From JBBRHF01 sp038223055 (lineage in GTDB: Bacteria > Actinomycetota > Actinomycetes > JACCUZ01), in the NCBI GenBank assembly GCA_038223055.1, contig JBBRHF010000065.1, forward strand, positions 1 to 20,848: a stretch of 20,848 nt of DNA, read 5' to 3'. This document shows, in pieces, positions 7,662 to 15,403 of this stretch (its first letter is position 1; each line of letters begins with the position of its first letter). The notes under the pieces were generated by a model that ran no database searches, was not told the origin of the DNA, and was given only the letters and a program-made list of their open reading frames with translations. The translations under genes were made by a program, and so were the position numbers.

Positions 7662-8612
7662 ATGTTCACGCGAATGGCCGGGCTCGCCGCCGCATCGTTC
7701 GTCCTGCTGTTGTCCGCTGCTTCACCAGTGGCGGCACACGACGTCGGGGACGACGGGCCACGCGTGATCGTGGCGGAACGCTACTCGGCTGGCAACGACG
7801 GGAACCCGCAGATCGTCGCGGTCGATCCGCGTGACGGGCGGGTGACGGTCCTGACCGCGGGATCCCGGGACGTCGCAGCCGACATATCACCCGACGCTCG
7901 CAACATTGTGTTCGAGCGGTGCCCTGGCGGGGTCAACTGCGATCAGGTCGGGACCGTCAACATCTGGATCATGGCCGCCGACGGCAGTCACCAGCGTCCG
8001 CTGACCGCCTGCGACGGAACCAGCTGCCTGGGCAGCTTCGACCCGCACTTCTCCCCAGACGGCCGGCTCATCAGCTTCTCCCAGGACCTCCTCGACGCCA
8101 ACGGCGTGAACTTCAACGGGGTCTTCACCATGCGCACCGACGGTTCACAGGTCCGCCGCGTCACCTCGAACGGCCCTGACAAACTTCCGGACGGCGGCGC
8201 CAGCTTCTCCCCCGACGGTCGGCAGCTGGTCTTCACCCGCGAGACTCCAGTCGGGAACCGGCTGATCCTCGTCGGCGTGGACGGCACGGACCTGCGGCAG
8301 CTGCTTCCCGGCGTCGACGGCTTCGGGTCGAGCTGGTCCCCCGACGGCCGACGTATCGCCTTCACCCTGGCGCGCCACGGCGGAGACAGCACAGCGTTCG
8401 ACATTGCTACGGTCCGCCCGGACGGAACGCATCTGCGACGCATCACCAACCAGCCGGCCGGGCAGGCGTCGGCCTTCGACCCCGACTACTCGCGGGCCGG
8501 CCGACGACTGGTGATCAGCGAGTCCGACGGGGCCGGCTGTCATCTTGCCCTCATCGACGACACGGGCCAGCACCGCACGATCATTCCGAACCGCGACCAG
8601 GAAGCCTGCTAA
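7662..8612 (+). CDS. Secreted PD40/TolB-like beta-propeller protein
   Basis: The product is 316 residues with a strong AAGGAGG 4 nt before the ATG. The signal peptide has a hydrophobic core LAAASFVLLLSAAS and a cleavage motif VAAH. Repeated blades have the PD40 signature: AADISPDARNIVFERC, DPHFSPDGRLISFSQD, GASFSPDGRQLVFTRE and SSWSPDGRRIAFTLAR, each following an x-x-DG-x-x-[LR]R-x-[LIV]T strand (MRTDGSQVRRVT, VRPDGTHLRRIT). TolB-like propellers are protein or ligand docking surfaces; no enzymatic residues are apparent. Paired cysteines (ERCPGGVNC, ACDGTSC) suit an extracellular location. It is monocistronic, divergent from a decayed paralogue, and carries the promoter block also found at the kinase, binding-protein and receiver genes downstream. 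A role in sensing with that cluster is inferred only from the shared promoter and proximity. Confidence 0.88.
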   Translation: MFTRMAGLAAASFVLLLSAASPVAAHDVGDDGPRVIVAERYSAGNDGNPQIVAVDPRDGRVTVLTAGSRDVAADISPDARNIVFERCPGGVNCDQVGTVNIWIMAADGSHQRPLTACDGTSCLGSFDPHFSPDGRLISFSQDLLDANGVNFNGVFTMRTDGSQVRRVTSNGPDKLPDGGASFSPDGRQLVFTRETPVGNRLILVGVDGTDLRQLLPGVDGFGSSWSPDGRRIAFTLARHGGDSTAFDIATVRPDGTHLRRITNQPAGQASAFDPDYSRAGRRLVISESDGAGCHLALIDDTGQHRTIIPNRDQEAC

Positions 8613-8713
8613 GCGAACCCCAGCTGGTGAGAGATCGCTGCCCGGGCCTCGCCTGACTCGTGATCGACGCCCGTTGCGCCGCACGGGACAGCGGGACGGC
8701 ATGATGGCTGGGC

Positions 8714-10500
8714 TCAGCGGGCGGTCCCTCGTGGCCAGTCTCGGCTGCCGTTGAGGGACGACCCGCTAGACGCGCCGGATGTCGGGTCCGACGTCGCGGT
8801 CGGCAGGACGACTCGCAGGCGCGACCCGCCTGCAGCGGCGGCGGACCGCACCAGCGTGCCGCCCAGTGCGCTGATGCGGTCCTCGATTTCGCCGAGCTGA
8901 CGAAGCTCTGCCCGCGTCTGGACCTCGAGGACGAGCTGGTGCTGGTTCTCGGTGGCGGCCACGGTCGCGGGTCCAGTGGCGACGGCCCGAGCCACGATCA
9001 GGTACGCCGTCGTCTCCACGGCGGCCGGGAGGCGTACGCGGGGGGCACTGGTCACCTTCCGGTGTTTGGTTTCGCTCAGTGCTCCGAGTGCGGCCGCGAG
9101 GCCTTCGTCTCCCAGGACCACCGGGAAGATGCCACGGGCGAGCTCACGAAGGTCCTCGATCGCTCCGCGCAGATCCGCCTCGACCTGCCTGAGCTCAGGA
9201 TCATCGGCGTGGCTCCGCAGCAGTCGAAGCGCCAGCAACACTCCGACGAGGTGCTGCTGCGCTCCATCGTGGAGGTCTCGTTCCAGGCTCCTTCTTCTGC
9301 GGTCTCCCGCGTCGATGATCCGGGCACGGGAAGCCCAGAGGTCGGCGAGCTGGGTCAGGCCGAGGGCATGCAGCCTCTCGTTGTCCAGGCTGAGATGCAT
9401 CGCCTGGCCCAGGCCCGGCACGAGGTCGGGGTTCTCGAGCAGCCCTCTGCGATGCGACAGTGCCGCCTCCGAGCCCGCGAGGTCGATCCTTGTGACCGCC
9501 GCACCGCCGCCCGGCGTCGGCGTCCCCACCGGGCACGCCGACGCATCGACCCATCGGTCGGGACCCACGCGGTAGGCGATGCGCAGGTCTGGGTCACCGA
9601 GCTTGGCGGCCAACGCGTCTCGCAGTCCGCCCGGCGGCGCCGATCGAGATCGATCACCAGGCGGGCCAGCGACCGCTGGTCACGGCGGGAGCGCAGCAAG
9701 CCCCAGCCGACGGCCGCAGAGACGCCGGCCAACGCGGCGGCTTGGGCCCGCCACAGGCGCTGGTCCAGCGCCGTGGTGCCCAGCTGCCCCTGGTCGAGTC
9801 CGTTCGCGTAGGACCACGCCACCGCGACCAGCGCCGTCAGTCCGGCCAGCGACACCCAGCCGGTGACCCGTCGCCGTACCGTGCTGGACCGTCCCAGACG
9901 CCAACACACCAGCAGGATGGTGACGATGGTCCAGGCAAGGGCGGCGCCCACCCCCACGGAGCCGAGTCGGCGCACCAGGTCCGGGCGGTCGGAGACCAGC
10001 CACAAGTTCTCGGCGCAGCCGGTGCAGCCCTGCGTGGCGGGGTCGTAGAACAGCGCGGGCGCAAGGCCGAGCCCGCCGACCGTCGCGGAGTATCCGGCGC
10101 CGACCGCACAGCGAGCAGGCCGCGATCCGAGCCGGCCGCTCGGGTAGGCGAGCAGTGCATGGGCGACGACCGCGGGCCACGCGGCGTACGTCGCGAGACC
10201 CACCGAGAACGCCAGCGGTGAGCGGGTCTCGGGCGCGTCCCAGACCGCCAGGAACCACGCGACGGCGACGAGCACCATCAGCGGACCGATCGGGTTGCTC
10301 GGCCGTTTGGCCTGGTGGAGGACGCCAATCGCGATTGCGGCCCCGCCGGCCACGCACAACAGGGCGGTCCCGCCGCGCGAGGTCCCCACAACGTTGAAGT
10401 CCGACGCGGCCCGCGACAGCACCAGACTGTAGGCGCCCACGACCGCTGCGACGACGCAGAGCACAACCCGGACCCGCACGGACCGATTGTGGCGACCCAC
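8714..10500 (-). pseudogene. Membrane sensor histidine kinase (NarL/DesK class), frameshifted, degenerate ATPase domain
   Basis: The first segment (GTG at 10500 to about 9626) encodes about eight membrane helices, ending at LVIDLD. The second (about 9626 to 8714) begins LRDALAAKLGDPDLRIAYRV and carries the HisKA_3 H-box LERDLHDGAQQHLVG. A missing nucleotide near 9626 breaks the gene; restoring it gives about 595 residues. The C-terminal ATPase domain ends normally (RISALGGTL, RLRVVLP). However, the N-box position reads YLIVARAVATG, without the usual E and N, and the D-x-G-x-G motif is replaced near LEVQTRAEL, so ATP binding looks lost. The frameshift could be a sequencing error; the motif loss cannot be explained by one indel. 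A promoter block lies 38 nt before the GTG, consistent with a leaderless mRNA. The gene is divergent from the solute-binding protein. Confidence 0.82.
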
Positions 10501-10506
10501 ACGACC

Positions 10507-10547
10507 ACTGTCCCCTCACGCGCCATCTCCTGGGACAGGGCTGACCC
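10507..10547 (-). promoter_or_regulatory. Shared promoter/operator block, histidine kinase
   Basis: On the minus strand, CAGGG-TCAG-CCCTG (10549-10536) is a perfect 5-4-5 palindrome. The -10-like hexamer GACAGT (10512-10507) starts 26 nt after the last C of the CCC, and the GTG start at 10500 follows after 6 nt, predicting a leaderless transcript. GATG is absent here (GTCC instead). Confidence 0.6.
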
Positions 10548-10571
10548 TGACGCCGACGAAGGGCATCCTGA

Positions 10572-10613
10572 GGGGGAGCCCGGATGTGAGGGTTGCCCGA
10601 CCGTCGTTAGCGT
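10572..10613 (+). promoter_or_regulatory. Shared promoter/operator block, solute-binding protein
   Basis: GGG-GGAG-CCC (10572-10581) is followed by G-GATG and then TAGCGT at 10608-10613, 27 nt after the last C, one more than at the other sites. The predicted start near 10620 leaves a leader of about 20 nt containing GGAGG before the ATG at 10640. Confidence 0.6.
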
Positions 10614-10639
10614 CCCCAGCACCGACACGGAGGTGCGTG

Positions 10640-12078
10640 ATGTCCAAGATCGTGACAGTGGGGATGTCGATGACCGCGGCGCTGACGGGGATCTCGCTCG
10701 CCGTCGCCGGCTGCTCGATTCAGGCGGGTGACCGGGCCGGCGGGGACACCGGAAAGCACGTCCGGGTCCTGTCGTTCGCGCAGGCAGGCGACGGGGTCGG
10801 GGCACCTCTGACCCAGTGGGCGGAGCAGGTGACGCAGTTGTCGCGCGGGACGTTGCGCATCGACTTCAAGGACGGCTGGCGCTCCGGCGAGCCGACCGCC
10901 GAGGCCGGCATCATCTCCGACGTCGGCAAGCGCAAGGTGTGGCATGGGTGGGTGCGCGGGTCTGGGACCGCGTCGGCGTGACCAGCTTCCAGCCGCTGCT
11001 CGCGCCCATGCTGGTCGACAGTCAGGCGTTGCAGGCAAAGGTGTTCTCGTCCGGGATTGCCGCGACGACGTTGGCCGGTGTCGACGCGTCCGGCCTCGTC
11101 GGGATCGGCCTCCTGCCCGGACCGCTGCGCAAGGTGCTCGGCGTCTCCGCACCGTTCCGGCGCCCCTCGGACTTCGCCGGACGGGTGGTCGGCCTCCAGG
11201 ACGGGCAGGTGGCAGAGAAAGCCCTGGAAGCCCTGGGTGCCACGCCCCGCGCTGTGCCAGCCGGCGCCGAGCTCGGCGGGCTCGACGGCTACGAGCAACA
11301 GCTCGGCTCGATCTGGGGCAACCACTACGAACTGACGGCGAAGTACGTCACGGCCAACCTCAACCTCTGGCCCCGTCCGCTCGTCCTGTTCACCGCCAAG
11401 GCTGTGATTGCATCCCTCACCGCGGCGCAGCGCAGCGCGCTGCGGGCCGCGGCCACCGCGACCCTGTCCTCGGCCGGCGCCAGCGCAGAGGCGGACGACG
11501 AGGGCGGCGTCCCCGGCCTGTGCCAGGGCGGGCTGAGGTTATCGACGGCTTCGGGTCAGCAGCTGCGCGCGCTGCGGGCTGCGGTGCAGCCGGTGTACGA
11601 CGAGCTGAACGCCGACCCGCAGACCAGGGCGGTCATCCGGAGCATCGAGGCGATTAAGACACGGCTGGGCGCCGACCCGGACACCGCGACCTGCGCAGGG
11701 CAGCCAGCGTCTGGCCGCACCAGCCCCAGATCCGGCGTCATTCCCGACGGGACCTACCAGATGACCCTGACCGACAAGGAGGCCAAGAAATGCGCCGGGG
11801 ACGAGTCGAACCCGGGACGGCGGTTCGACCTGCAGCTCCACAAGGGTGGCGTGCAGCTCTGGGAACAGGTCGGGGCTGGTCCGCGCGAGATGGGTTGGTA
11901 CGGCAGCTACCGAGTGTTCCGTGACCGGTTCGAGTTGATCGAGTCTCCCGGCCACTCGATGACGACGCACTGGGCGTTCGACGGCAAGGCGTTGACGTTG
12001 TCGGACCTGCGCAACGGTGAATGCGGTGATGCCACCGTGTGGACCACCCACCCCTGGGTGCTCAAGCGTGAGACGTGA
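10640..12078 (+). pseudogene. TRAP-type (DctP-like) solute-binding lipoprotein with extra C-terminal domain, frameshifted
   Basis: The ATG at 10640 follows GGAGG by 6 nt. The N-terminus ends in a lipobox, LAVAGC (C25), so the protein should be a lipid-anchored extracytoplasmic protein. The DctP-like region begins HVRVLSFAQAGDGVGAPLTQ and RGTLRIDFKDGW, then breaks near 10940. The next frame resumes with AWVGARVWDRVGVTSFQPLL, SGLVGIGLLPGPLRKVLGV, GNHYELTAKYVTANLNLWPR and AAVQPVYDELN. One missing nucleotide explains the break; restored length is about 479 residues. After a short linker, residues about 360-479 (IPDGTYQMTLTDKEA, GWYGSYRVFRDRFELIES, THWAFDGKALTLSDL) form an additional beta-rich domain. 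No DctQ/DctM permease genes are nearby, whereas kinase and regulator genes are, so a sensory rather than transport role is likely. The binding ligand cannot be inferred. Confidence 0.8.
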
Positions 12079-12113
12079 GGTCCGCGGGGACGGCGCGCCG
12101 GGTCGGCCCACGG

Positions 12114-12154
12114 GGGACAGCCCTGATGCGCGGGCCCGGGACCGGTGCCACGAT
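12114..12154 (+). promoter_or_regulatory. Shared promoter/operator block, stand-alone receiver
   Basis: GGG-ACAG-CCC (12114-12123) is followed by T-GATG. CACGAT (12149-12154), a weak TANNNT, starts 26 nt after the last C, and the GTG at 12161 follows after 6 nt, giving the same 38-nt geometry as the kinase gene. It lies in the 82-bp gap after the binding protein. Confidence 0.55.
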
Positions 12155-12160
12155 CACCGC

Positions 12161-12517
12161 GTGGGAGTGACCTTGCTCATCGTCGATGGCCACGCCGGCT
12201 TTCGGTCCTTCGCTCGTGCGCTGCTCGAAGCGCAGGGGTACGTCGTCCTCGGTGAGGCGTCCGACGGCTTCTCCGCGCTGGACGCCGTCGCGGCGATGGA
12301 CCCCGACGTCGTGCTGCTGGACGCGGCGCTGCCCGACATCGACGGGTTCGCGGTGTGCCGGCACCTCGCGGAGCGGGACGCCGGGCGACCGGCCGTCGTC
12401 CTGACCTCGAGTCATGACGCGTCCTCGTTCCGGGTCCGGCTCGCGGCCAGCAAGGCCAGAGGGTTCATCGCCAAGGACGACCTGTCCGCCGCCAGCCTCG
12501 GCTGCCTGATCGGCTGA
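12161..12517 (+). CDS. Single-domain response regulator receiver
   Basis: The product is 118 residues from the GTG at 12161; the frame is open further upstream but that part overlaps the binding-protein gene. It is a CheY-like receiver alone: LLIVDGHAGFRSFARALLEA, phosphoacceptor D54 in DVVLLDAALPDIDGF, T82 in VVLTSS and K105 in GFIAKDDL. The second residue of the usual acidic pair is Gly (D9-G10), which may weaken Mg2+ binding. No output domain follows, so it would act by protein interaction or as a phosphate sink. The leaderless-type promoter geometry supports this start. It lies 4 bp before the next frame, in an apparent operon. Confidence 0.85.
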   Translation: MGVTLLIVDGHAGFRSFARALLEAQGYVVLGEASDGFSALDAVAAMDPDVVLLDAALPDIDGFAVCRHLAERDAGRPAVVLTSSHDASSFRVRLAASKARGFIAKDDLSAASLGCLIG

Positions 12518-12521
12518 GCGG

Positions 12522-13043
12522 ATGTCCACCTCCGACGTGCTTGCCGTCGCCGATCCGGTCGTCGGCGCGGTGCTGGTCGTGGCCGGTGGATCGGCGTGGC
12601 GGCTGCGCCCGGCGAGTCGCGCCGGCATCATCATGGTGGCAGCCGGCGCGTCCTGGTTCGCGGGGAGCGTCGTCGGTGCCGCGGTGTACGTGCACCGTGG
12701 ATCGGTCATACACCTGCAGTTGTCCTACCCGCCTGGTCGCCTGCGGCGCCCGGCCGCTGTCGCCGTCGTCACCGTGGCCAACGCCACCTCGCTGCTGGTC
12801 GTTCTGGCCCGCAACAGCTGGCTGACCCTCGCGCTCGCGCTGCTCGTCGCGATCACGGCCCTCGACGTGTTCGCCCGCAGCTCCGGGCCGGCTCGCAAGG
12901 CAGGCGGCCCGGCACTCGCGTCCGCTCTGGCTTTCGCAGCCGTGCTGGCCTTCAGCAGCGCGAACCGTCTCGGCTGGCCCCGGCGCAGGCACCCGGCTCA
13001 GCGCGAGGATCCCCGCCGCCGCGGAACACCGGGAGGACCGCCG
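12522..13043 (+). pseudogene. Sensor kinase N-terminal membrane domain, kinase core missing
   Basis: Five hydrophobic helices are visible, for example VVGAVLVVAGGSAWRL, AAGASWFAGSVVGAAVYVHR, AVAVVTVANATSLLVVLA and WLTLALALLVAITALDVFA. With the internal sequence HLQLSYPPGRLRRP, this matches the sensor domain of actinobacterial NarL-class kinases of the type at 8714-10500. After SSANRLGW the sequence turns into an arginine/proline-rich stretch, and no H-box or ATPase domain follows. The simplest reading is an internal deletion of the kinase core. Unusually, the frame stays open without a stop into the response regulator at 13044, giving a possible 388-residue product. It starts 4 bp after the receiver gene. 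Confidence 0.65.
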
Positions 13044-13688
13044 ATGAAAGTCGTGATAGCTGACGACTCGACCTTGATGCGGCAGGGTTTGGCGCGGCTC
13101 CTGGAGGACGCCGGTTGCGACGTGCTGGCCACCGCCGCCGACGCGGACGGCCTGCTGCGCGAGGTCGCCCTGACCCAGCCCGACGCCGCGATCGTCGACA
13201 TCAGGATGCCGCCCACGCACACCGACGAAGGCATCACAGCGGCGCACCGGCTCCGAACGTCCCACCCCGCGATGGGCGTTCTCGTCCTATCGCAATACCT
13301 CGAAGCCGACTACGCGATGCGACTGATCACCGACGCGCCCCAGCACCTCGGATACCTGCTGAAGGACCGCGTCTCCGACGTGGTCGTGCTCGTCGACGCC
13401 CTCCAACGCCTCATCGACGGCGAATGCGTCATCGACCCGACGATCGTGTCCCGGCTGATCCACCGGCCCCGCGACCCAGGACCGCTCGACCGGCTGACTG
13501 CGCGGGAACGCCAGGTGCTGGCTCTGATGGCCGAAGGACGCTCCAACGCAGCCATTGCACAACGAATTTCCATGAGCCACAAGACACTCGAGACGCACAT
13601 TCGGCAGATCCTGCAGAAACTCAACCTTCCAGAGTCGGCCGACAGCCATCGCCGCGTCCTCGCCGTCCTGACCTACCTTCGCTCCTAG
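13044..13688 (+). CDS. NarL/LuxR-family response regulator
   Basis: The product is 214 residues from the ATG at 13044, which follows GGGAGG by 7 nt. The receiver has the acidic pair D7-D8 (VVIADDSTLMRQG), phosphoacceptor D52 (AIVDIRMPPTHTDEG), S in VLVLSQY and K in LLKDRVSD. The C-terminal LuxR helix-turn-helix is LTARERQVLALMAEGRSNAA, with IAQRISMSHKTLETHIRQIL following. It is a complete DNA-binding regulator of the type paired with NarL-class kinases. It is the best local candidate for the protein that reads the GGG-N4-CCC promoter blocks, though that link is inference. It is in frame with the upstream membrane-domain remnant, so a membrane-tethered form is formally possible. Confidence 0.93.
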   Translation: MKVVIADDSTLMRQGLARLLEDAGCDVLATAADADGLLREVALTQPDAAIVDIRMPPTHTDEGITAAHRLRTSHPAMGVLVLSQYLEADYAMRLITDAPQHLGYLLKDRVSDVVVLVDALQRLIDGECVIDPTIVSRLIHRPRDPGPLDRLTARERQVLALMAEGRSNAAIAQRISMSHKTLETHIRQILQKLNLPESADSHRRVLAVLTYLRS

Positions 13689-14126
13689 ACCACGACCGAC
13701 TCCGCTTCTCCTCGCCGGTCGCAACTTACCGACAGGCGACGCAACCGCTATCGGCGCCGGCGGGATGCGCCAAGCGGGTTCTCGCCGGCACGCTGGGACA
13801 GACGATCAGCTGACCAGATGCCTCGCTCGCGGGGGTCAGGGAGCGAACCTAGCCCTCACTATCCCATGTTGCGAACTTCAGCTCATGGCGCGATCAGGAG
13901 CTCACGATGTCGGAAGGTGCGAGAGTTCATGGCTGCCGCGGCGTGTTGGCTGCGCCGCCGCGTGCGGTGGCCAGGGCGTGGTGGGGCCGGGCCCGACGGA
14001 CAGGGCGATGCCCCAAGCCGGTGGCTGTCGTGGCCGGATTGCCCTGGCGGCGCTGTCGAGCGTCACGAGGGACCGGAACTGGTCTTGTCGTGGACGGCGA
14101 CGCCGGTGAAGTCCACCGTGGCGCGC
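13689..14126. other. Intergenic stretch, no recognisable gene
   Basis: All six frames were read. Open frames exist on the plus strand (for example 13907-14164), but none shows a known domain, a good ribosome-binding site or codon use convincingly unlike random high-GC sequence. It may hold older gene debris. Confidence 0.4.
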
Positions 14127-14183
14127 GGCCCGCGCTGGCTACGGTGATGTTGTTCGGGGGATGAGGCCATCGAGAGGTCGGCG

Positions 14184-14517
14184 GTGCAACTCACCATCGA
14201 TTCCACCGAACCCTTGGGGAAGGTGCTCGCGGTGATCGGCGCCTTGCACGGCGTCGAGCTGGACGCGCCCGACGGCGCGGTCGCCACGTCGTCGGCCAGG
14301 ACTCCCGCACCCTCCACGACGACCCCGGGGGTGACGGCGGCAAAGACTGGCGCACGGCGCACACGCAAGGCATCGACCCGGCCGCCCGGCGGCCAGGCTC
14401 GACCCGACGTCGGTGCGCAAGTGGGCAAAGGCGAACGGTCACGACGTGCGGGACCGGGGACGAGTGCCGGGCGAGGTCATCGCCGCCTACGTCGCGGCTG
14501 GCGCCCCCGGCGAATAG
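14184..14517 (+). pseudogene. Lsr2-like nucleoid protein gene, frameshifted (copy 1)
   Basis: A GTG at 14184 with AGAGG 6 nt upstream begins MQLTIDSTEPLGKVLAVIGA, followed by a low-complexity basic linker. The frame then breaks near 14395. The +1 frame supplies DPTSVRKWAKANGHDVRDRG and RVPGEVIAAYVAAGAPGE before TAG at 14515. The latter part is the Lsr2 C-terminal DNA-binding domain, including the R-G-R that inserts in the AT-rich minor groove. The N-terminus is not the classical Lsr2 dimerisation domain but a shorter T-I-D-S-T-E-P-L module. Lsr2 proteins silence horizontally acquired AT-rich DNA. The frameshift could be genuine or a sequencing error; the deletion-bearing second copy suggests real decay. 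Confidence 0.75.
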
Positions 14518-14518
14518 A

Positions 14519-14719
14519 ACACCGGGACCGCTACAGCTACAGCGGGGAGAACGGCGGCGCCCCTGCGACAACCGCCGGGACACTCTTGTGCCGAGCACGG
14601 CCTCACGCTGCTCGTGGTCATACCCGCTACCTGCTGAGGCCCGCGGCCGACTCAGACGCCGCAAGGACACCGATGTCGCCGACCTCCGGGTGCTGCTCCG
14701 GTCCGCCGTCCTCGGATGA
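14519..14719 (+). pseudogene. Decayed small ORF downstream of the Lsr2-like gene (copy 1)
   Basis: Comparing the two repeat copies reveals pieces of one protein in shifting frames: AEHGLTLLVV (copy 1), KPAHLDAKARGRLRRRKDT (copy 2) and DTDVADLRVLLRSAVLG before TGA at 14717 (copy 1). No family was recognised with confidence. Each copy has its own frameshifts. The stop overlaps the next ATG as ATGA. Confidence 0.45.
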
Positions 14720-14773
14720 TCACGACCTGGATCACCGGGAGCCAGGCCCCCGCTGACGTCCAGAACCGGCATC

Positions 14774-14813
14774 GGCGACCTGGCGACCTGGCGACCCGGC
14801 GACCCGGGCGACT
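14774..14813 (+). repeat. Five tandem octamers (GGCGACCT/GGCGACCC)
   Basis: GGCGACCT, GGCGACCT, GGCGACCC, GGCGACCC and GGGCGACT occur in tandem in copy 1 only. The corresponding place in copy 2 has a shorter, unexpanded sequence. This shifts the frame of the third small ORF relative to copy 2. Confidence 0.75.
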
Positions 14814-14908
14814 CGGCGTTATCCGTCGCAGACTCCTTGATCGCCGAGCGGCGAGTGCTCCCCGCCTGGTCAGGTGAATTCCAGTCGGGCGGTCAGCGAC
14901 TCTCAGAG

Positions 14909-14936
14909 TTGACCTCACATGCGCGGTCGATAGCGT
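14909..14936 (+). promoter_or_regulatory. Housekeeping-type promoter in repeat copy 1
   Basis: TTGACC (14909-14914), a 16-nt spacer and TAGCGT (14931-14936) form a good actinobacterial -35/-10 pair. It is identical in copy 2 at 20066-20093, while surrounding coding sequence has diverged. It points rightward, out of the repeat, towards sequence that differs after each copy. Confidence 0.65.
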
Positions 14937-15154
14937 CGATTGTCTCGATTTGCGGGGAACCCTCAGCCCAAGATGGCTGGCGTCAAATTGGCGGTCCCCC
15001 GCGACCACGGCGGCGACTCTGAGCGCGACGAGCAGACGGCCTTGACGGTGCCGTGCCCGTCCGGTCGTAGCAAGCTCCGACATATTCACGGAATCTTGAG
15101 CTCGCAGCTTCGGCCACTTTGGTCGCATCCTCACCGCCCCACGGCAGGCAGGAT

Positions 15155-15403
15155 TTATTGACCGGCCCCCGCCCGAGCCGCCCGGCGGGCCGGGCCGCGA
15201 GCTGCCACCTGATGCACGCGCAGCAGAAGGGTGAGCCAGCACAGCTGGACGTGGGCGCGGATGCGGTCCTCGCGGTAGTGGAAGCGGGGCCGCAGCCCAA
15301 GGGCGCCTTTCATGTCGCGCCACCCCCGTTCGACCTGCAGGGGCTGCTTGTAGGAGGAGTCGGTCGCGAACGTCGTCCGCCGACTGCCCCTGGCGCGTTT
15401 TCC
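15155..15403 (-). pseudogene. IS1634/IS4-type transposase C-terminal fragment
   Basis: On the minus strand, TTFATDSSYKQPLQVERGWR is followed by DMKGALGLRPRFHYREDRIR and AHVQLCWLTLLLRVHQVAA, ending in TAA at 15157-15155. This is the conserved C-terminal region of IS1634-like DDE transposases: W-R-D-M-K with L-R-P and D-R-I-R-A-H-V. The frame closes upstream at about 15403 with a TGA and no N-terminal part is present. Confidence 0.75.

Larger units (their letters stand above)
14127..14980 (+). repeat. Direct repeat copy 1: Lsr2-like unit with outward promoter
   Basis: This sequence is repeated at 19484-20137 in the same orientation. Shared landmarks are GGTGATGTTGTTCGGGGGAT at the left, the Lsr2-like coding region, a second decayed ORF, the ATGATCACGACCTGG start of a third, and a right end running from GGTCAGCGACTCTCAGAGTT to CAGCCCAAGATGGCTGG. 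Copy 1 retains about 176 bp (14255-14430) that copy 2 lacks. Confidence 0.85.

Noticed and set aside
8613..8713. CCCGT/ACGGG hairpin (8670-8687) as a terminator between convergent genes
   Set aside because: Only a 5-bp stem with an 8-nt loop and no T-tract; too weak to list.
10487..10981. Reading the binding-protein N-terminus as a separate 164-residue gene starting at 10487
   Set aside because: The lipoprotein start with GGAGG is at 10640 and the sequence continues in the next frame after one missing base, so it is one broken gene.
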